From Taenia hydatigena (taxonomy: Eukaryota; Platyhelminthes; Cestoda; Cyclophyllidea; Taeniidae): a stretch of DNA of 64,000 bases. The stretch lies in NCBI GenBank assembly GCA_036345935.2, contig JADWOT020000010.1, positions 830,633-894,632 of the forward strand, read 5' to 3'. Below the pieces are notes generated by a model. It had not been told where the DNA came from. It did no database searches and was given only the letters and a program-made list of their open reading frames with translations. This document shows positions 11,700 through 23,823 of this stretch, in pieces; position 1 is the stretch's first letter, and each line of letters opens with the position of its first letter. Both the position numbers and the translations under genes were made by a program.

Positions 11700-12660
11700 A
11701 GTGCTTGCACATATGCATATGTATAATGCTCTTTGTGACGGCTTCTTTAACAGGAATTATGTGCTTCTTCAATGCAATGATGCCTCTATAATAAGCTGGT
11801 GCTTATTCTTTTCAAAGTCTCTCGCAAACTTGTCCATTTAACCCATTTTTGGTATGGTGCTTTACTACTCCACCTTTGGTGAGAGCTATCAGACAAATTC
11901 AGCCAGAGAAACCTAATAGGATTAGGACCACGTAAAGTCCAACTTGCAAAACTGGTGAACTTAATCCGCATTCATCAATGTTAATCGGCAGTTGGTGGTG
12001 GGGTGGCCGAAGTGATGTAATTAGTTAGTTGCCTTTGTTTAGGCAACTAGATAATTAAAAAGTACAATATGACACACTTTTGCCGATTAAGCCAAAACGA
12101 AAGGGCATGCCGAAATTGCATCCTAGGAGATGGAAAGCGGAACTTTCAATGAGATAAGATTACAGTAGCCGCAACAAAACAGTAAAAAGCGTATATGCGC
12201 CTTCCTCAAGCGCCATGGCTGCAAAGTGTGTCAAAACTGCACTTGTCGAATAGCAATGCATCAGCCGTTTTGACTCTCGCAGTTCATTTCGTTGCTATAG
12301 GCTAGTAATCCGGATGAATTCTTAGGTCGGCACGTTTGTGTGCCGTGTAGAACATCATCACGATTGCTTTCTTATTCTTATGTAAGGAAGTCGAAGGGGG
12401 ACATAATTTAATGCTTTGTTTATAATTTGTCATGTCCATTTAAATGTTCCGCACTCCATATCTCAACGCTCCAGCTCTACCCTTTGCAATATTCACCGTA
12501 ACACGACCTTGCTTTGCGAAACTTTAAAATAAGTGTGCACCCAAAGATATCGGGCATAATATCATCCTTTTCGCCGGTAAATTCAAAGCGTTAACCTGGG
12601 CCATTTGGCTTCTAAGTATAACATGCCCTCCCTAACCCCCCATCTCTTTGTTGCGTTTCG
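11700..12660. other. No supported gene
   Basis: A 61-codon minus-strand frame at 11786-11971 lacks splice signals. The first part may be the 3' untranslated region of the zinc-finger gene. No AATAAA lies close behind the stop. Confidence 0.4.
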
Positions 12661-12669
12661 CTCGATGTG

Positions 12670-12912
12670 ATGGAGACTGATGACACGCATCTGTGCAAGT
12701 GTGACAAAGGTGTAGTTGCGCCAACAAAATCTTTACTTTATTCGCAGAGACTAGCATGCAGCAACCTAAATCAATTTTTATTCTGCAGAAAGGGTACAGC
12801 CTCCGTCGCCATTAACACCGGTTGTCAGCGCGATGTCATGACCGAGAGTTTAATCATTTTGCTTACACTGGAATCTACAGGCACAAAAAATCATGCATTT
12901 TGCAAGGCTTGA
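12670..12912 (+). CDS. Candidate ORF, unrecognised
   Basis: An 80-codon frame starts at ATG and ends TGA. It begins METDDTHLCKCDKGVV and ends near STGTKNHAFCKA. A good acceptor (TTTTTATTCTGCAG) lies inside at about 12787, so the real exon could begin there. No family is evident. Length alone is within chance expectation. Confidence 0.25.
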   Translation: METDDTHLCKCDKGVVAPTKSLLYSQRLACSNLNQFLFCRKGTASVAINTGCQRDVMTESLIILLTLESTGTKNHAFCKA

Positions 12913-13249
12913 AGCACAAACAAGTTTTGCCCTCAACGGCTTGATAGAACGAGCACCACATTGGTCGTTTAAGGATAATAAAATTCCACAAACTGTTGCC
13001 CAATAAATAGGTGCATATTTTAGAAGACGAACTCGTTTTTATGTTAGTAAATTTATTTCAAAACACAGACATAACCTTCCATGTTTGTCATTGCTCGGCG
13101 GAATGGGGTCCGCAAATGTATACTTTTCCTTAATGAGTCCCTATCTACGCATTTTAGCAAAGGATGGTCGTGTGTACTGTAACTGTAAAAAGTTTTGTTG
13201 GATGAAATCTCTGATGCCTTGGAAACAATAATTTTAGTGCTCTTTAATT

Positions 13250-13480
13250 GTGTATCACATCGATCCTACTGTTTCGCCCCATATTATTAAAGCCTGTAAA
13301 TGCGTTGGCAAATACATGAAACTGGATATAAGCACGCTATGCAATATCTGTTTAGATGGACACGTAGCAAATACGATTTGTTCTCTGGTCCTGCGCTTTG
13401 AAATGGGAGTGCTACTTCTCGTCGGCTTAAGAAACCCAAAATATTATGCTACAGATGTTTTAAATTTGTTGCCAGCATAA
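13250..13480 (+). CDS. Candidate ORF, unrecognised
   Basis: A 76-codon frame ends in TAA. It contains KACKCVGKYMKL and TLCNICLDGH, giving paired cysteines that might bind metal, followed by a hydrophobic stretch. There are no clear splice signals and no match to a family I know. Confidence 0.2.
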   Translation: MYHIDPTVSPHIIKACKCVGKYMKLDISTLCNICLDGHVANTICSLVLRFEMGVLLLVGLRNPKYYATDVLNLLPA

Positions 13481-14165
13481 TTAATTTATGACCTGTTTCT
13501 GTTTGATGCAGAACTATTCTCTTCACTTACCAGCTGTATTTTAGCAAAATATTTGGTCATGAAGCGAATATTCTCGAGGTTACTCGTGTAGTTATCTGGG
13601 CGTGGTCTTCATATATGCTCGTGCCTTTCAGGATTGCAATGTAGTTGATTTTTTTACTGAGTTAATCTGGCGCGTTGTAGCAAATAAGTACTTTTAAAAG
13701 GATATTAAGCTTTTAGCGTCAGTCGCGTTTGGCAGCTTTGCAGTTTATCTCCTCCTATAGTGTCTTTAGATAGAGATTGATTTGCTAAGGGAATTCGGCT
13801 TTCGTCAAATGCTTCTTATCCCAGGCATACATTCAGATGGAGCGTCTAATGCTGTTTCCGTGTAAATGGCCTCCACATGCGCCACCAGAAATCGCTTCCT
13901 ATTCTCAAACAGTAGGTAACCATAGTCTTCCTATCTCAAGCCCATTCTTATAATGAACGACAATTATTTATCATCTTTCAAGGTGCGTCAGTGTTGATCC
14001 TGAATCAGATGTGGTGGTATGCAAGCGTTGGCATTCCCACCTATGCTTCATAATGATTACTTGCCCTTAAACTCGTTTTGGCATTTGGCATGAGCATGAT
14101 AATTCTGTACAACTCATTGTATTTTGTCAACAACAAATTGTTCTGCCTCAGCTTCAAAGGGTGTA
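13481..14165. other. No supported gene
   Basis: Nothing here could be assigned on either strand. Confidence 0.4.
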
Positions 14166-15542
14166 GGGTAGGGTATGGTAGAACTTGGAGATCTACCACT
14201 GTACTGCGTATCCGTACAAAAGGACGAAAGCTGAGTCGACAAATAACAAAGAAAGAAGTTTATTCCACATGGCTCAGGCAGAAGCTAATCATGGTGTGGT
14301 CTCCGAGGCCGGTCCTTATTAGCCCGACAAGCTATATTGTACTTGTTCGAGTAAATGCACCTCCATAGCCATTGTCGTTCAAGGAATGCGAATCTCGTGA
14401 CGCTACGCACTGCATTTGCCACCGATACCATTGATGATGATAAGGAAGTGCGCTCCGAACTTACATAGCCGTCATCACGTTGCCTCGTCCTTAATACTGC
14501 CAAAGCCGTCGGAGAACATTCTCATCGGTTTGCACCAACCCTCACAAGGAAGTAAAGGACGAAAGGGTAGTGACAAACTCCTTACCCTTCTACATGAGTG
14601 CCTTCGATTGTCTTTTCGCATCAAATGTAAAGCGTTGCTTGATGAGCCTAGAACATCATAGGTTGATTCCGCTATTGTGGTGCCAACATGCGCTGTACAT
14701 GGCACTATCAAAAGGGAAAAGGCAATCCACAATACTTTTGCTTCGGCCTTTGCACACCTGTAATGGGTGCGCATAGTAGATGAGAGCACTCTTCGTTGCT
14801 GAAATGGTAGTATTTGGCCCGAAGCAAAGTGATGAGTGTCATGCATGTGCGGAGTGCACTTCCTTCCTGTGGCAGACGAGGTCCGTTTCGTCACGAGCTC
14901 CGCATTCGCTGTTGCAGTGTATTCATTCCAAATGACGGTAAGTCGATAAAAATTTAGGGAAAGGTAGGAAAAAAGGAGGAATGTCAATTCAAGGTATTTA
15001 GTTACACCGCTATACGAATGCCATCTACCAAAACTTTGATCCTTCTCCTCTAGCTACCCTTCAAGCATAAATCTGACCCAAAGTATGCAAGAAATGGCAA
15101 TAAAATAGGTAGGATGGCAAGCGAGTAACACGCCTCTCGAATACTACTTCACCGAAAATTTGACAGGTCCGCGCGCGAAAAGGAGACAAATTAAAACTAC
15201 AGATTGTATTTAGTGACCATTTGGTGTTAAATGCATTGATCCTTTGCTTGAAGGAACATATCGCGCCAAGATATTTTACCAAGTGCAAACATTAAATTAT
15301 GATATTGCTTATTCAAACAGTCCCGTAAACGCATAGGTTATGGGAGCATATTTGAATTCAAGGTACACAGTTCCACCGTGGCACTAAGCATGAGAGAGCA
15401 ATACCGACTACATTAATCGTGGATACGAGTCGATTTAAAGACATTCATGTTTATTCATTCTAGCGATCATCGTGGGACAATAACCCGCCGCTCAGCGAGT
15501 CAGTGACCGGTGCAATGGGATCTAGACTAACTTCAATATTCT
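14166..15542 (+). repeat. Repeat family A, copy 1
   Basis: This 1.4 kb block aligns end to end with 25920-27370 in the same orientation and with 55130-56300 in the opposite orientation. It starts near TAGAACTTGGAGATCTACC and ends near GGGATCTAGACTAACTTC. The copies differ by many substitutions and small indels. A 170-codon minus-strand frame at 14475-14987 is interrupted in the second copy after about 45 shared codons, so it is probably not a conserved protein. No terminal inverted or long terminal repeats are visible. It may be a non-autonomous transposable element or an old segmental duplication. Confidence 0.75.
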
Positions 15543-15920
15543 TTGCATCAAATAATTGTTGGTCCTAAAATCAGATATAGTGTCATGGGTGAGGATTTCT
15601 ATGCCTCCCAACATTTGTTAGGCCATCACCACCGGTTGTGTAATCAAAATATTTGCTTAGAAACGCGAATTTTACAAAATTGGCCATCTTGGAATTACTG
15701 CTCTTTAGATGCGCTTGATCACGAATCCACCTTGGCCTTCACCGGAGTGAATGACCTCTGCGTTGAGGGCAACGAGCAACGTTGCCGTCTTGATATGTCC
15801 AGCACTCTACTAAGCTCTTTAATTAGGAGTCTTAGTGGATTGCCACAGTGGCACAGTGGTTCATTAGATTTGAGTTATAGCAGAATGTTGACTGCTCAAT
15901 GGCGGACACCTTCAATCTAA
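15543..15920 (+). CDS. Candidate ORF, 125 codons, unrecognised
   Basis: A frame begins exactly where repeat A ends and runs to TAA. Its middle part, CSLDALDHESTLAFTGVNDL, uses many C- or T-ending codons and looks coding. The first third is less convincing, so a true exon may begin later. No domain is recognised. A frame this long is expected about twice by chance in a window of this size and composition. Confidence 0.3.
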   Translation: MHQIIVGPKIRYSVMGEDFYASQHLLGHHHRLCNQNICLETRILQNWPSWNYCSLDALDHESTLAFTGVNDLCVEGNEQRCRLDMSSTLLSSLIRSLSGLPQWHSGSLDLSYSRMLTAQWRTPSI

Positions 15921-16119
15921 CGCTACAGGCCAATGTAGGTCGTCTGCCACCGCATGAATCTTGCCAATTAACGCAGTGCCATTTAAAACAAGGTTATTGC
16001 AGCGATTAAGTATATATAGGCTGTTATTCACCAAAATAAACGCCTCAATAATTTTCAGCAATATTTTTCCAAGCCTTGACAAATTGACATGTTATATGCA
16101 TCAAAATCTGTTGGATCAG

Positions 16120-16191
16120 GTTTCGTTGCTCGTTTGCGCGCCTTACCATGCCTACGTTTCTCGTCGCATTGCCTCTGACGAAATGCAGCAG
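16120..16191 (+). CDS. Candidate 24-codon exon
   Basis: An acceptor-like TTGGATCAG is followed by an open segment including CAPYHAYVSRRIASDEMQQ and a donor, CAG followed by GTAATT. It is in phase 0 at both ends. It is too short to identify and no partner exons were found. Confidence 0.25.
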
Positions 16192-17267
16192 GTAATTTGA
16201 ACTTCTGACAAACTGACTTAAAATGCGTTGTCGTCCAAATTTGTACTCTTACTCAAAATATAACACGTGGTACGAAGGAATGTAGTAGAATGTGGCTCTA
16301 ATTTGATGCTGTTTCTAAGATTTAGGCGCCTAGTATAATGGTGTGTAGGCATTTCTCATGTTCTATTTTATGTCATTGCATTAAGAAGTAAGGTGACTAA
16401 TCTTTGCTGGCCAAAGGATTGAATTGCAGCATTTGCGATGTTTCGTGCAAAGAATCAACGGAATGGTCGCACGTGCATGTACATCGATTCGGCATACATG
16501 CGCACATAGTGTTTAATACTTTCCCAGTAGACCCATAGGTCTTAGAACTAACTTTGCCGCCGTCGATCGACCGGTGCGGAAGAGTCAGAACCGAAGCGCA
16601 CGACTAATGAGGCATACTCATTCGTAATCCTAGTTGGCGGCAGCTTATGCAGGCCTGCCAACAGCCATGTCCTTGATTGACTGCTCAACTAAACCTTCAA
16701 ATCGCAGCAGCAGTTAGTGGTGAGGGCATTCAAACATGTGAAATGCTGAGTCTGCAGTTTCTACCTCCCATAGGGCATAAAAATTCGCCAAAATTCTCCC
16801 ATGTTTTGTAGCCTGGTATTTTTAATTTCAAACTTTTGGAAGCGTACTCATTTTGGCACCGTCGGTGTACTTTTACTTTGGAAAGCTTGGAATGCGCTGA
16901 ATTGCTCACTGCCTAAATACCTGCAGATCCCACTAAAAATCACTAGAAGTGGGCTGCTAGGATTGTCAGACAGTCTTGATAAACCGTCAATTAAGGCTTA
17001 GGTGCAAGTGTGTCCGCGACACATTCGTATGCATTTGTTTGCTGCTTTTGTGCATATTAAAGCATATACTTATTCGTGTTCAGGTCTTTTGTATTGCATA
17101 CGTTCACATCCTCATAAAGCGAATAAATACGCCAAATATGAACAATTTTGCCTGGTTGGCTGGGTAGTACGAGCCGTCACTGGACAAATTCACCTTAAGC
17201 TAGAAGCGATGTCTGCGTCATTGCCACATTGACCACTCTCTTCATATTTCCTGCCCCTCGACACCAG

Positions 17268-17911
17268 AACTGAGCGAGTGATGTCGAGTAGCAACCGGAG
17301 CGTCTTGCAAGAGTCGTGCCCTCAGTCAATAGCATTCAGCCTTGAGGCATGGTAATTTCTGTGACAGAAATCATTGGTTACGCTGCTATTTGGGGCAGTG
17401 AATATGCTCGGCCAATTTCTAGATTTTTTCTTGTTACGCGACATGCACATAATATTAAAAGGCATTGGAAAACGAAGAAGCAGTGCAACATGTTAACTGA
17501 ACTTCCGCATTAGTTGCATAGCTGCTGATTGTTTTTATGTCGCAATCTTCCAGGCGGCTAATTTTCTCACTAACCAAAGAGGAGCAAATTGAATTCCGCT
17601 AAATTTCTATTTTCGTGCATCGCATGGAAAAAGAAGGAGAGCCATTGCTGAATGAACGTCGATCGTGACTCCGTGACTACATCTAAATGGTCCTCTCCTC
17701 ATAATCACTAAATGTTGGCAGGCGTTTGCAGCTTACAATTACAGATGTCAAAACTGACGTAAAGCGGGCATTAGCATTGTCTCTGATTTACCGGTTAAGG
17801 TTAATCAAACAACCACAGCTGGCTGGTCAAGTGCGGGCTTTAAGACGGAGACAACGGAGAAGGATATCAAATGACTGGGATGCTAGTACGAATGAAAATC
17901 GTAAAATGTAA
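17268..17911 (+). CDS. Candidate three-exon gene with a basic C-terminus
   Basis: The first exon (17268-17351) follows a pyrimidine-rich acceptor ending ACACCAG and contains ATG TCG AGT, giving MSSSNRSVLQESCPQSIAF. It ends TG before GTAATT. A second exon at 17554 continues in phase as WRLIFSLTKEEQIEFR and then meets TAA. The phrase LTKEEQIEFR resembles the helix before the first EF-hand of calmodulin-like proteins, but no calcium loop follows. A third open exon (17732-17911, phase 0) ends VRALRRRQRRRISNDWDAST and a short tail before TAA. No GT donor joins exons two and three. The model is therefore incomplete, with the first exon the best supported. Confidence 0.35.
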
Positions 17912-19150
17912 GGAGAAACGAAGGTATTCATATAGTTATTTATAAAATGCCAGATAGTAAAGGGTGGGTGCTCGATTCCTATCCAATTTCTTCATCTACA
18001 GAAGACGTGGTCTTATTGACCTAAACAACACATTTTAAGCACAATGAGGGATGCCAACAAAGATTAATGTTTTCACTAATTAAAAGCATGCAGTCCTTTG
18101 TGGCAAATTAAAGGGGTAGGAATCATGTTGTCTTCAGCCACCTTTATCAAGATTGGAGCATTGCGGGTACATGCAAGTGCTCGTCGCTCTTTACACCCTT
18201 TTCATCTTAAAGAAAGTTGCGCGCTTCAGGTGGCTTCTTCAAATGCATATACTTTAGGCTTTCTCTTTATTCTACTATTTACGCACTAAAGCCGCTTAAG
18301 AACAGCATCAAACAGCCTGAACTTCACAGAGAGTGGCACTCATGTCAACATTAAATTCCGCTTTTTCCAAGTTAATTTCACCCTTGTCGAACTCTCCCTC
18401 GCGTCTATAGTTCTCCTCGTTCTGACCATTCAGGTTATCAATAGAGGACGAAGTGCTAACCCTTCTTCATTCACAGCACCACTATCAGTGGCAGTGCACC
18501 ACTTCTTACTTCAACATAACCCTTTTTCTGTTTCGCATTCAAACATCATAATAAACCTGTTTTTAAATAGAACGTGCTTCGATTTACAACCTTTTACCCT
18601 AGCAGGCAAAAGACTACAGCTTAAATAAAAGTGGGCTAAGCAACTTACCTGTGGCTCTGATGCCTGCTACGGCTGCAGTTTGTAAATGAATTGAACCAGT
18701 CCAATGCTACCCTATTTAAGTCCTGACTTTCAAACGGATTTGGTACTTTTGATGATGTTCATGCCAGCGCATTTGTGCGACGAGAGAAACCCCCTTTGAT
18801 AAGCCTTTTTAAAAATAGAGAATTCAAAGAGGGCAAGAATTGATGATTGACTTATATTCCGAAATGAACATCGCAATGTGTCGATCTTAAACAATATACC
18901 TCACCCGATCTTAATCTTTACCACAGCCATGGCAAAACCAGCCTCTATTTCGGCTGGCTTCTATACACTTAGACGAAAAAACTGTTAGTTGCATTGTCAT
19001 TCATCCTCATCTAAGAAGAAGATGCTAAAAATGCTAAGTCATTTAGCACAAGGAATGCTAGTCCTCTCCTTACCTATCATTTATAATTCCGTTGTGAATT
19101 TAATCATAGAAGGTCAGTAGAAGAGATATTGCACAACTTACGAAAAAGGT
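17912..19150. other. No supported gene
   Basis: A 63-codon frame at 18098-18289 is of chance length. Nothing else could be assigned. Confidence 0.4.
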
Positions 19151-19159
19151 ATAAAATAA

Positions 19160-19455
19160 GCATCACAAAGTGAAGCCAAATTGTCACCAATTTGGCCCCA
19201 TTTCATGCCTCTCAATATAATGAGAGCAGTTTATTTCTTCTTTTTGTGCCAGTTTGGTCCATTTGGACTTTATGAATCTAATTCCCTTCTCATTTAAGTT
19301 CCTTTCGTCCCATTCAATATAATGACATTAATTTGCTTCTGCTTAAGCTCCACTTCATGATTGTCGACTTTGTGAAACTAATTTACCTCTCCTTTGTTCA
19401 TTTCGTGTCTTCTAAAATGCTAAAATTGAGTTCCTGCATCTGATTTGACAGCTGG
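19160..19455 (+). repeat. Repeat C, plus-oriented arm
   Basis: This block is the reverse complement of about 28060-28345, with frequent mismatches. Shared words include CCAATTTGGCCC against GGGCCAAATCGG and TTTGACAGCTGG against the antisense of ACTGTCAAATCAGG. The two arms are almost 9 kb apart and flank repeats B and A. Confidence 0.6.
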
Positions 19456-20078
19456 AACTGCATTTAAGTGGCACTCCCAAGGTTGATTACCTCCTACGCC
19501 TCAACGACAAAGACGATTATTGTTCTCTTACCCACTCGAAACTCACTCATTTAACGAGAGATCCGAAGCGTCCGCCAAAAATTGTAAAATGGAGTTAGAA
19601 GTAGGTTGGACCTCTTAGACCTTCTATACGAATGGCCCACCGGGTGGGATGAATTAAATTGTTTGCTCTCATTGGCATTCAAGTAGTTCTACTTGACGGT
19701 TAATTAATGAATGCATCTTACAGGTAGGATCGAACGGCAAGAAAATTACGGACTGTCATTGGGATTTAGTTAAGTGTTGTACAAATATCTTGGTGATGTT
19801 CACATCGTAAATGTTTGCGCAGCAATCCCAAGCTGGGAGTGGATTCTCTTCCCGCAAATGCCCTATTCATACGTAAACAAGCGTAAGTGGATTGACAAAC
19901 GAGTTTGCACAGCGCTGTATTCAGACGTGTCAACTCCACGCACTGCAGACATTTGTAAAATCCGTTGAGCAGCGCTTCAGCTAAATGGGGTTTGACCATC
20001 GATTTTTAGGAAATTGAGCTGCTCATGGTGCACATGAAGGAGTCATCTGCCTTCTAGTTACTTTCATCTTGACAAAGT

Positions 20079-20423
20079 TTGGGGAACGTTTTCTGTCCTA
20101 TGCGTCCATTTATGCTGGACACTTGTTTCTCCCTAAACTTTGATACCTCTACCGATAACATCGATTGTGGTCGACCAACAGGTTACCGCCCCCCTGCTAG
20201 TGTCTATTATCATCCTGTGGGGTATCCAATCTCTCACCTTGTTAGCAGAGAATCGGAGGGGATTCTGAGTGGCCGAAGGCCACGATTTACAGCATTCAAT
20301 TGCGGTCTTTACGCAATCGAGCCGTCTCTGTTCACAGAACACGGGTCCAATGCTGTTATCGGCCTGCAAACCATGTTAAGAACCCTGTCAAACGGACACT
20401 TTTGGGATTATATTTGTAGATAA
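20079..20423 (+). CDS. Candidate ORF, unrecognised
   Basis: The frame is open for 114 codons, and the part from about 20185 has coding-like codon choice. It includes GYRPPASVYYHPVGYPISHL and RPRFTAFNCGLYAIEPSLF. The second phrase faintly recalls the Pro, Asn-Cys-Gly-x-Tyr block of sugar-nucleotide pyrophosphorylases (GMPPA-like), but the surrounding motifs are absent and I do not call that family. An acceptor-like CCAACAG at 20182 could be the true exon start. It overlaps the start of the next candidate exon in another frame. Confidence 0.3.
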   Translation: MGNVFCPMRPFMLDTCFSLNFDTSTDNIDCGRPTGYRPPASVYYHPVGYPISHLVSRESEGILSGRRPRFTAFNCGLYAIEPSLFTEHGSNAVIGLQTMLRTLSNGHFWDYICR

Positions 20424-20574
20424 TGTGGGGCGGAAAGAGGAAAGTGGGATGGACCTCTTCTTGGACTATGCGAGAATACTCGGCTTCGTCAATGACTCCC
20501 CTTTTATTGACTGCGCTAATAAACTGGCGCATTTGGCACATTCACGACTGTGGCAGTCACATTATGCAACGCAG
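20381..20574 (+). CDS. Candidate internal exon, unrecognised
   Basis: The frame is open between a TTAAG acceptor-like site and a good donor, ACGCAG followed by GTTAGA. It reads TFGIIFVDNVGRKEESGMDL and continues into DSPFIDCANKLAHLAHS, with natural codon choice. A possible next exon begins after TTCACCAG at 20898 but is weak. I could not link it in phase to the frame just upstream. No family is recognised. Confidence 0.4.
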
Positions 20575-23500
20575 GTTAGATTCGAATCGGTGTGCCAAGA
20601 AATGATTTATAGGCAGATGAGAAAATTGTAATTTATTCAGTCGGTATACCTTACAAATGCCCAGATTTGCGACTAGGTCTCCCTGGTTCCTTAATATTTA
20701 AGCAAGATACGTGCAATCTTGTTTTTCTCCATGATGCTTTTCGTCTGCATTAAGGTCAGGGATCTGGCGTTCATGTTTATCACGTTGACTGGAAATTCAA
20801 CGGGAATTTTGGTCTGACTAATGCCAAAGCATAAGTTATGATGATTTGAAGATCATTCGTGCTTGCTTGGTTTAGAGGGTGACTTTTTTCACCAGTGTTT
20901 GTGCGCTCCCTTCGCGTCTCCTGTTGATCTGAATTTCACCTCATTGCCAACTATATCCGATCTGCCTACTATCGAATTTAAATTAGTTTTGCGTGTGCGA
21001 ATATTAACGTACTGGTTCGCAGACATTTTGCTCCCTGCAGCATTCACTTCGATTTGCATTATTTATTAAGCTGTCCGTCATCTTTGGTCTAACACTTTAA
21101 TTGATTGCTCTTTCCCTCATTTTCGATTCCACTCTGGGTCAAAATTTTCTGAACTTCTATAAAAAGACCACCGAACAGCTACACGAGAATAAAACGAAAA
21201 CCAACTAGGTTTATTGGCTCCCTCTGTTTTTGCGACTGGTGGCAGCCACTGCAATCCCATCTAACTTACACTGTTGCATGCTTGTCTATCAGAGAATACA
21301 TTAAAATCTATCCTCTAAATGGTAAGACAAGTAGCCGTTTTAACAAATTCACCACTCGTTAGACAGGCAAAAATTTTTTGGGGAATTCGCTACTCAAATG
21401 CAAAAGTGGGTTGTGTTTGGGGTTTAATCACAAGCGATGAAACTAGCTGCTGAGAGAACCTCATGTCTACGGTGATATGGAGTCGCAGCCTATAGGCGCT
21501 CTATTAAATACCCACCTCCATTCGCTTAGTTTTAGAATGCTCTTACCGTTTACCACTAGGTACTAGGTTGGTACGTTCATCGTGCAGTGTCTTCGGTAGT
21601 CGTACGATTCTTTTCTTGTGACCTCAACAAGACGCGCTGATTTAGGTCGAGTGTTTGCTAATACTAGACGCTTTTACAGTTAGCTATGCGCAGAACAGCG
21701 TCAGATGAGAAAACAGGAGACCATTGCCCTTCTGCTTGGTTGACTTACTAAAAGTTGAGACCTGACTTCTTGCGCAGTCACTTCTTCCCTTAGTCCCATT
21801 GTAAAAGTCTTCATCTCGATGGAGTCTATCTGCACTTGGCCGACAAGTAAAAGCAGGACACACATCTAGAGAGTTGAATGTATACACATCCTTCCCTTTT
21901 TTGCCCAAGAAACCTGTGCCCACAAGATCATGTGAACGTCTCCGAGGATGTGACCAGCGCCAGGAATAGATAATTGATACGTTGGTGACGCTTGCATAAA
22001 AATTACTTTAGCAGGTCTAGCGCATTAAAAGTATGCCGCAAATGAAGTTGAGTTCTGACGGGAAACTAGATGAAGTGTGAGAACGTACGTGGTGGAGCTT
22101 CCGATTGCTGCGGCGAATCCGAAACAGATTTCTGGCTCCGCAGTCGAATTAAAATTGTAATCAGCGCAATAAAAGCATGCACCATGACTGATGGAATCGA
22201 TATTGGTGGCGCATGCGAAGATAGATGTGCGTGGTTGACGTGTATCAAACTAACTTCACTATCGATTGATGGTAAGGTAATCTCATGTGTTTCAATCATA
22301 AGAAGCGGCGATTTCATTAGTCACCCTTTTATTGGAGAAAAGTTTAGAAACCTGTCAAACACATTTTTACAAGCATTTTAAAAGGTTTAATCTGTCACTC
22401 TGCAGTGCGCATCCTCAACCTTTTAGTGACAGTTTGTTCAGCATATACATGGTCATTTGCTTTGCTTTTTGAAACACTCTACATAAGTTTGTATATGCAG
22501 ATTTGTTAAAGCTAACTGATTGGAAACAGTCAGGGCGGAATGCGGATGCTTTGTGAAGGGAAGATTTTGTAGGACGTAGTTAAGAGAAAAATGAGCAGAA
22601 GAAAGCAAAGCCTCTGTCCATATATATTTGCTTAAAGGTCGTAGCACCGTGCGCAGTCACACGACAGTGCGGCAAATGGCTATGGTATCGGTGAGCAAAG
22701 TGTCACAGATATGCATGAGACAAACAGACGAAAGCGCAATTGGTAGTTGATGCAGGAATGGGTTGATAAGTCGCATATTGACTGGTAGGTATGGAATAAA
22801 TGGACTAAGGTAGGAATAATACAAATCAAATGCTTGCGAGGTTAGCTAGCCTTTTAAAAATGGACAGAAATGTGCACAATGCTATGAATTGATTATAACG
22901 GATGAAAATGGCTTACATGGATGCGTATGTCAGCATATGAGAGGATAAAAATGTGTACGAATGCAGGAATAAAGTGGGAGCATAAAAGAGTGCACAGATA
23001 GGTAGGAAGGAACTAGACGGCAAAATTATGTCAATTTTCTTTGCCTATAACTAAGAGCCAAAAAATGCATCATAATGGGGGACAGTTAGTCAATAAAGCT
23101 CTTGCTAGGCAGGAATGTTAAAGGAAGGAGACAACTTTAGCTAAAAACCGAGGTCCAAAAGCATCAATGATGTGTTGGGTGACTAGAGCTGACTTGCATT
23201 GGTGACCAAAGAATGAGTAAATAGGTTGTGGTTATGAATTCTTGTCTTCGTATACGTGACAAGCATGGCTGTACAGCTATTTGAGGTGACTGCCACCTTC
23301 CGCCGAAGTGGCAAGGAAGCGCAGCTAAGGTGTTTATGCAGATCTCATCTCTTGCTCCTCCAACATACCTCGATTGCCTAGTTTAGGGACTATGCGAGGC
23401 TGAGAAATTCCGTGGACTATGAAAGAATGTCTGCTAACACGTCCCGTAGTAAATCCATCATTCACTCCCTAAAGCATCTACATGACGGATCAACTAGCCA

Positions 23501-23631
23501 TAGCTTATCAGGCCCGGATTCTAAATGTGAAACAGACGAAAATAGCAATAGCATTGTCAGTTGCCTGCTAATTCTCATTGCTCCTCTGACGATAATGTCT
23601 ATGTGCACTCATTTTTGAGGCATCACTGCTC

Positions 23632-23823
23632 CTATCCGTCTTCCGTTTCGCCACTATCAGTCGTTAATTCATCGTCAGCGTTGCTCAACTTCACGATCAT
23701 TCTACCGTCAGGAAAACACCTTACATAATACTTTGAGGCTTCTAAGACATCATCGCGGTGACAAGTCATTGTGAAATCGAGAGACGACACACCGCCCGCT
23801 GAGTCTTCTGGAGTCGTATTCAC
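23632..23823 (-). CDS. Small ORF, member 1 of a related pair inside repeat B
   Basis: The minus strand is open for 63 codons. It can be aligned without gaps to the 63-codon minus-strand frame at 24893-25084. Shared residues are spaced through the length: a CHRD motif preceded by methionine, then E-x-S-K-x-Y, a cysteine, an isoleucine, and A-D near the end. The start is not a standard ATG, so this is more likely an exon or decayed exon. The base corresponding to the donor G of the partner is changed here. Confidence 0.35.
   Translation of the reverse strand: MNTTPEDSAGGVSSLDFTMTCHRDDVLEASKYYVRCFPDGRMIVKLSNADDELTTDSGETEDG

Noticed and set aside
14475..14987. 170-codon minus-strand ORF
   Set aside because: It lies inside repeat A copy 1 and the homologous frame in copy 2 diverges after about 45 codons through a frameshift, so there is no sign of protein-level conservation.
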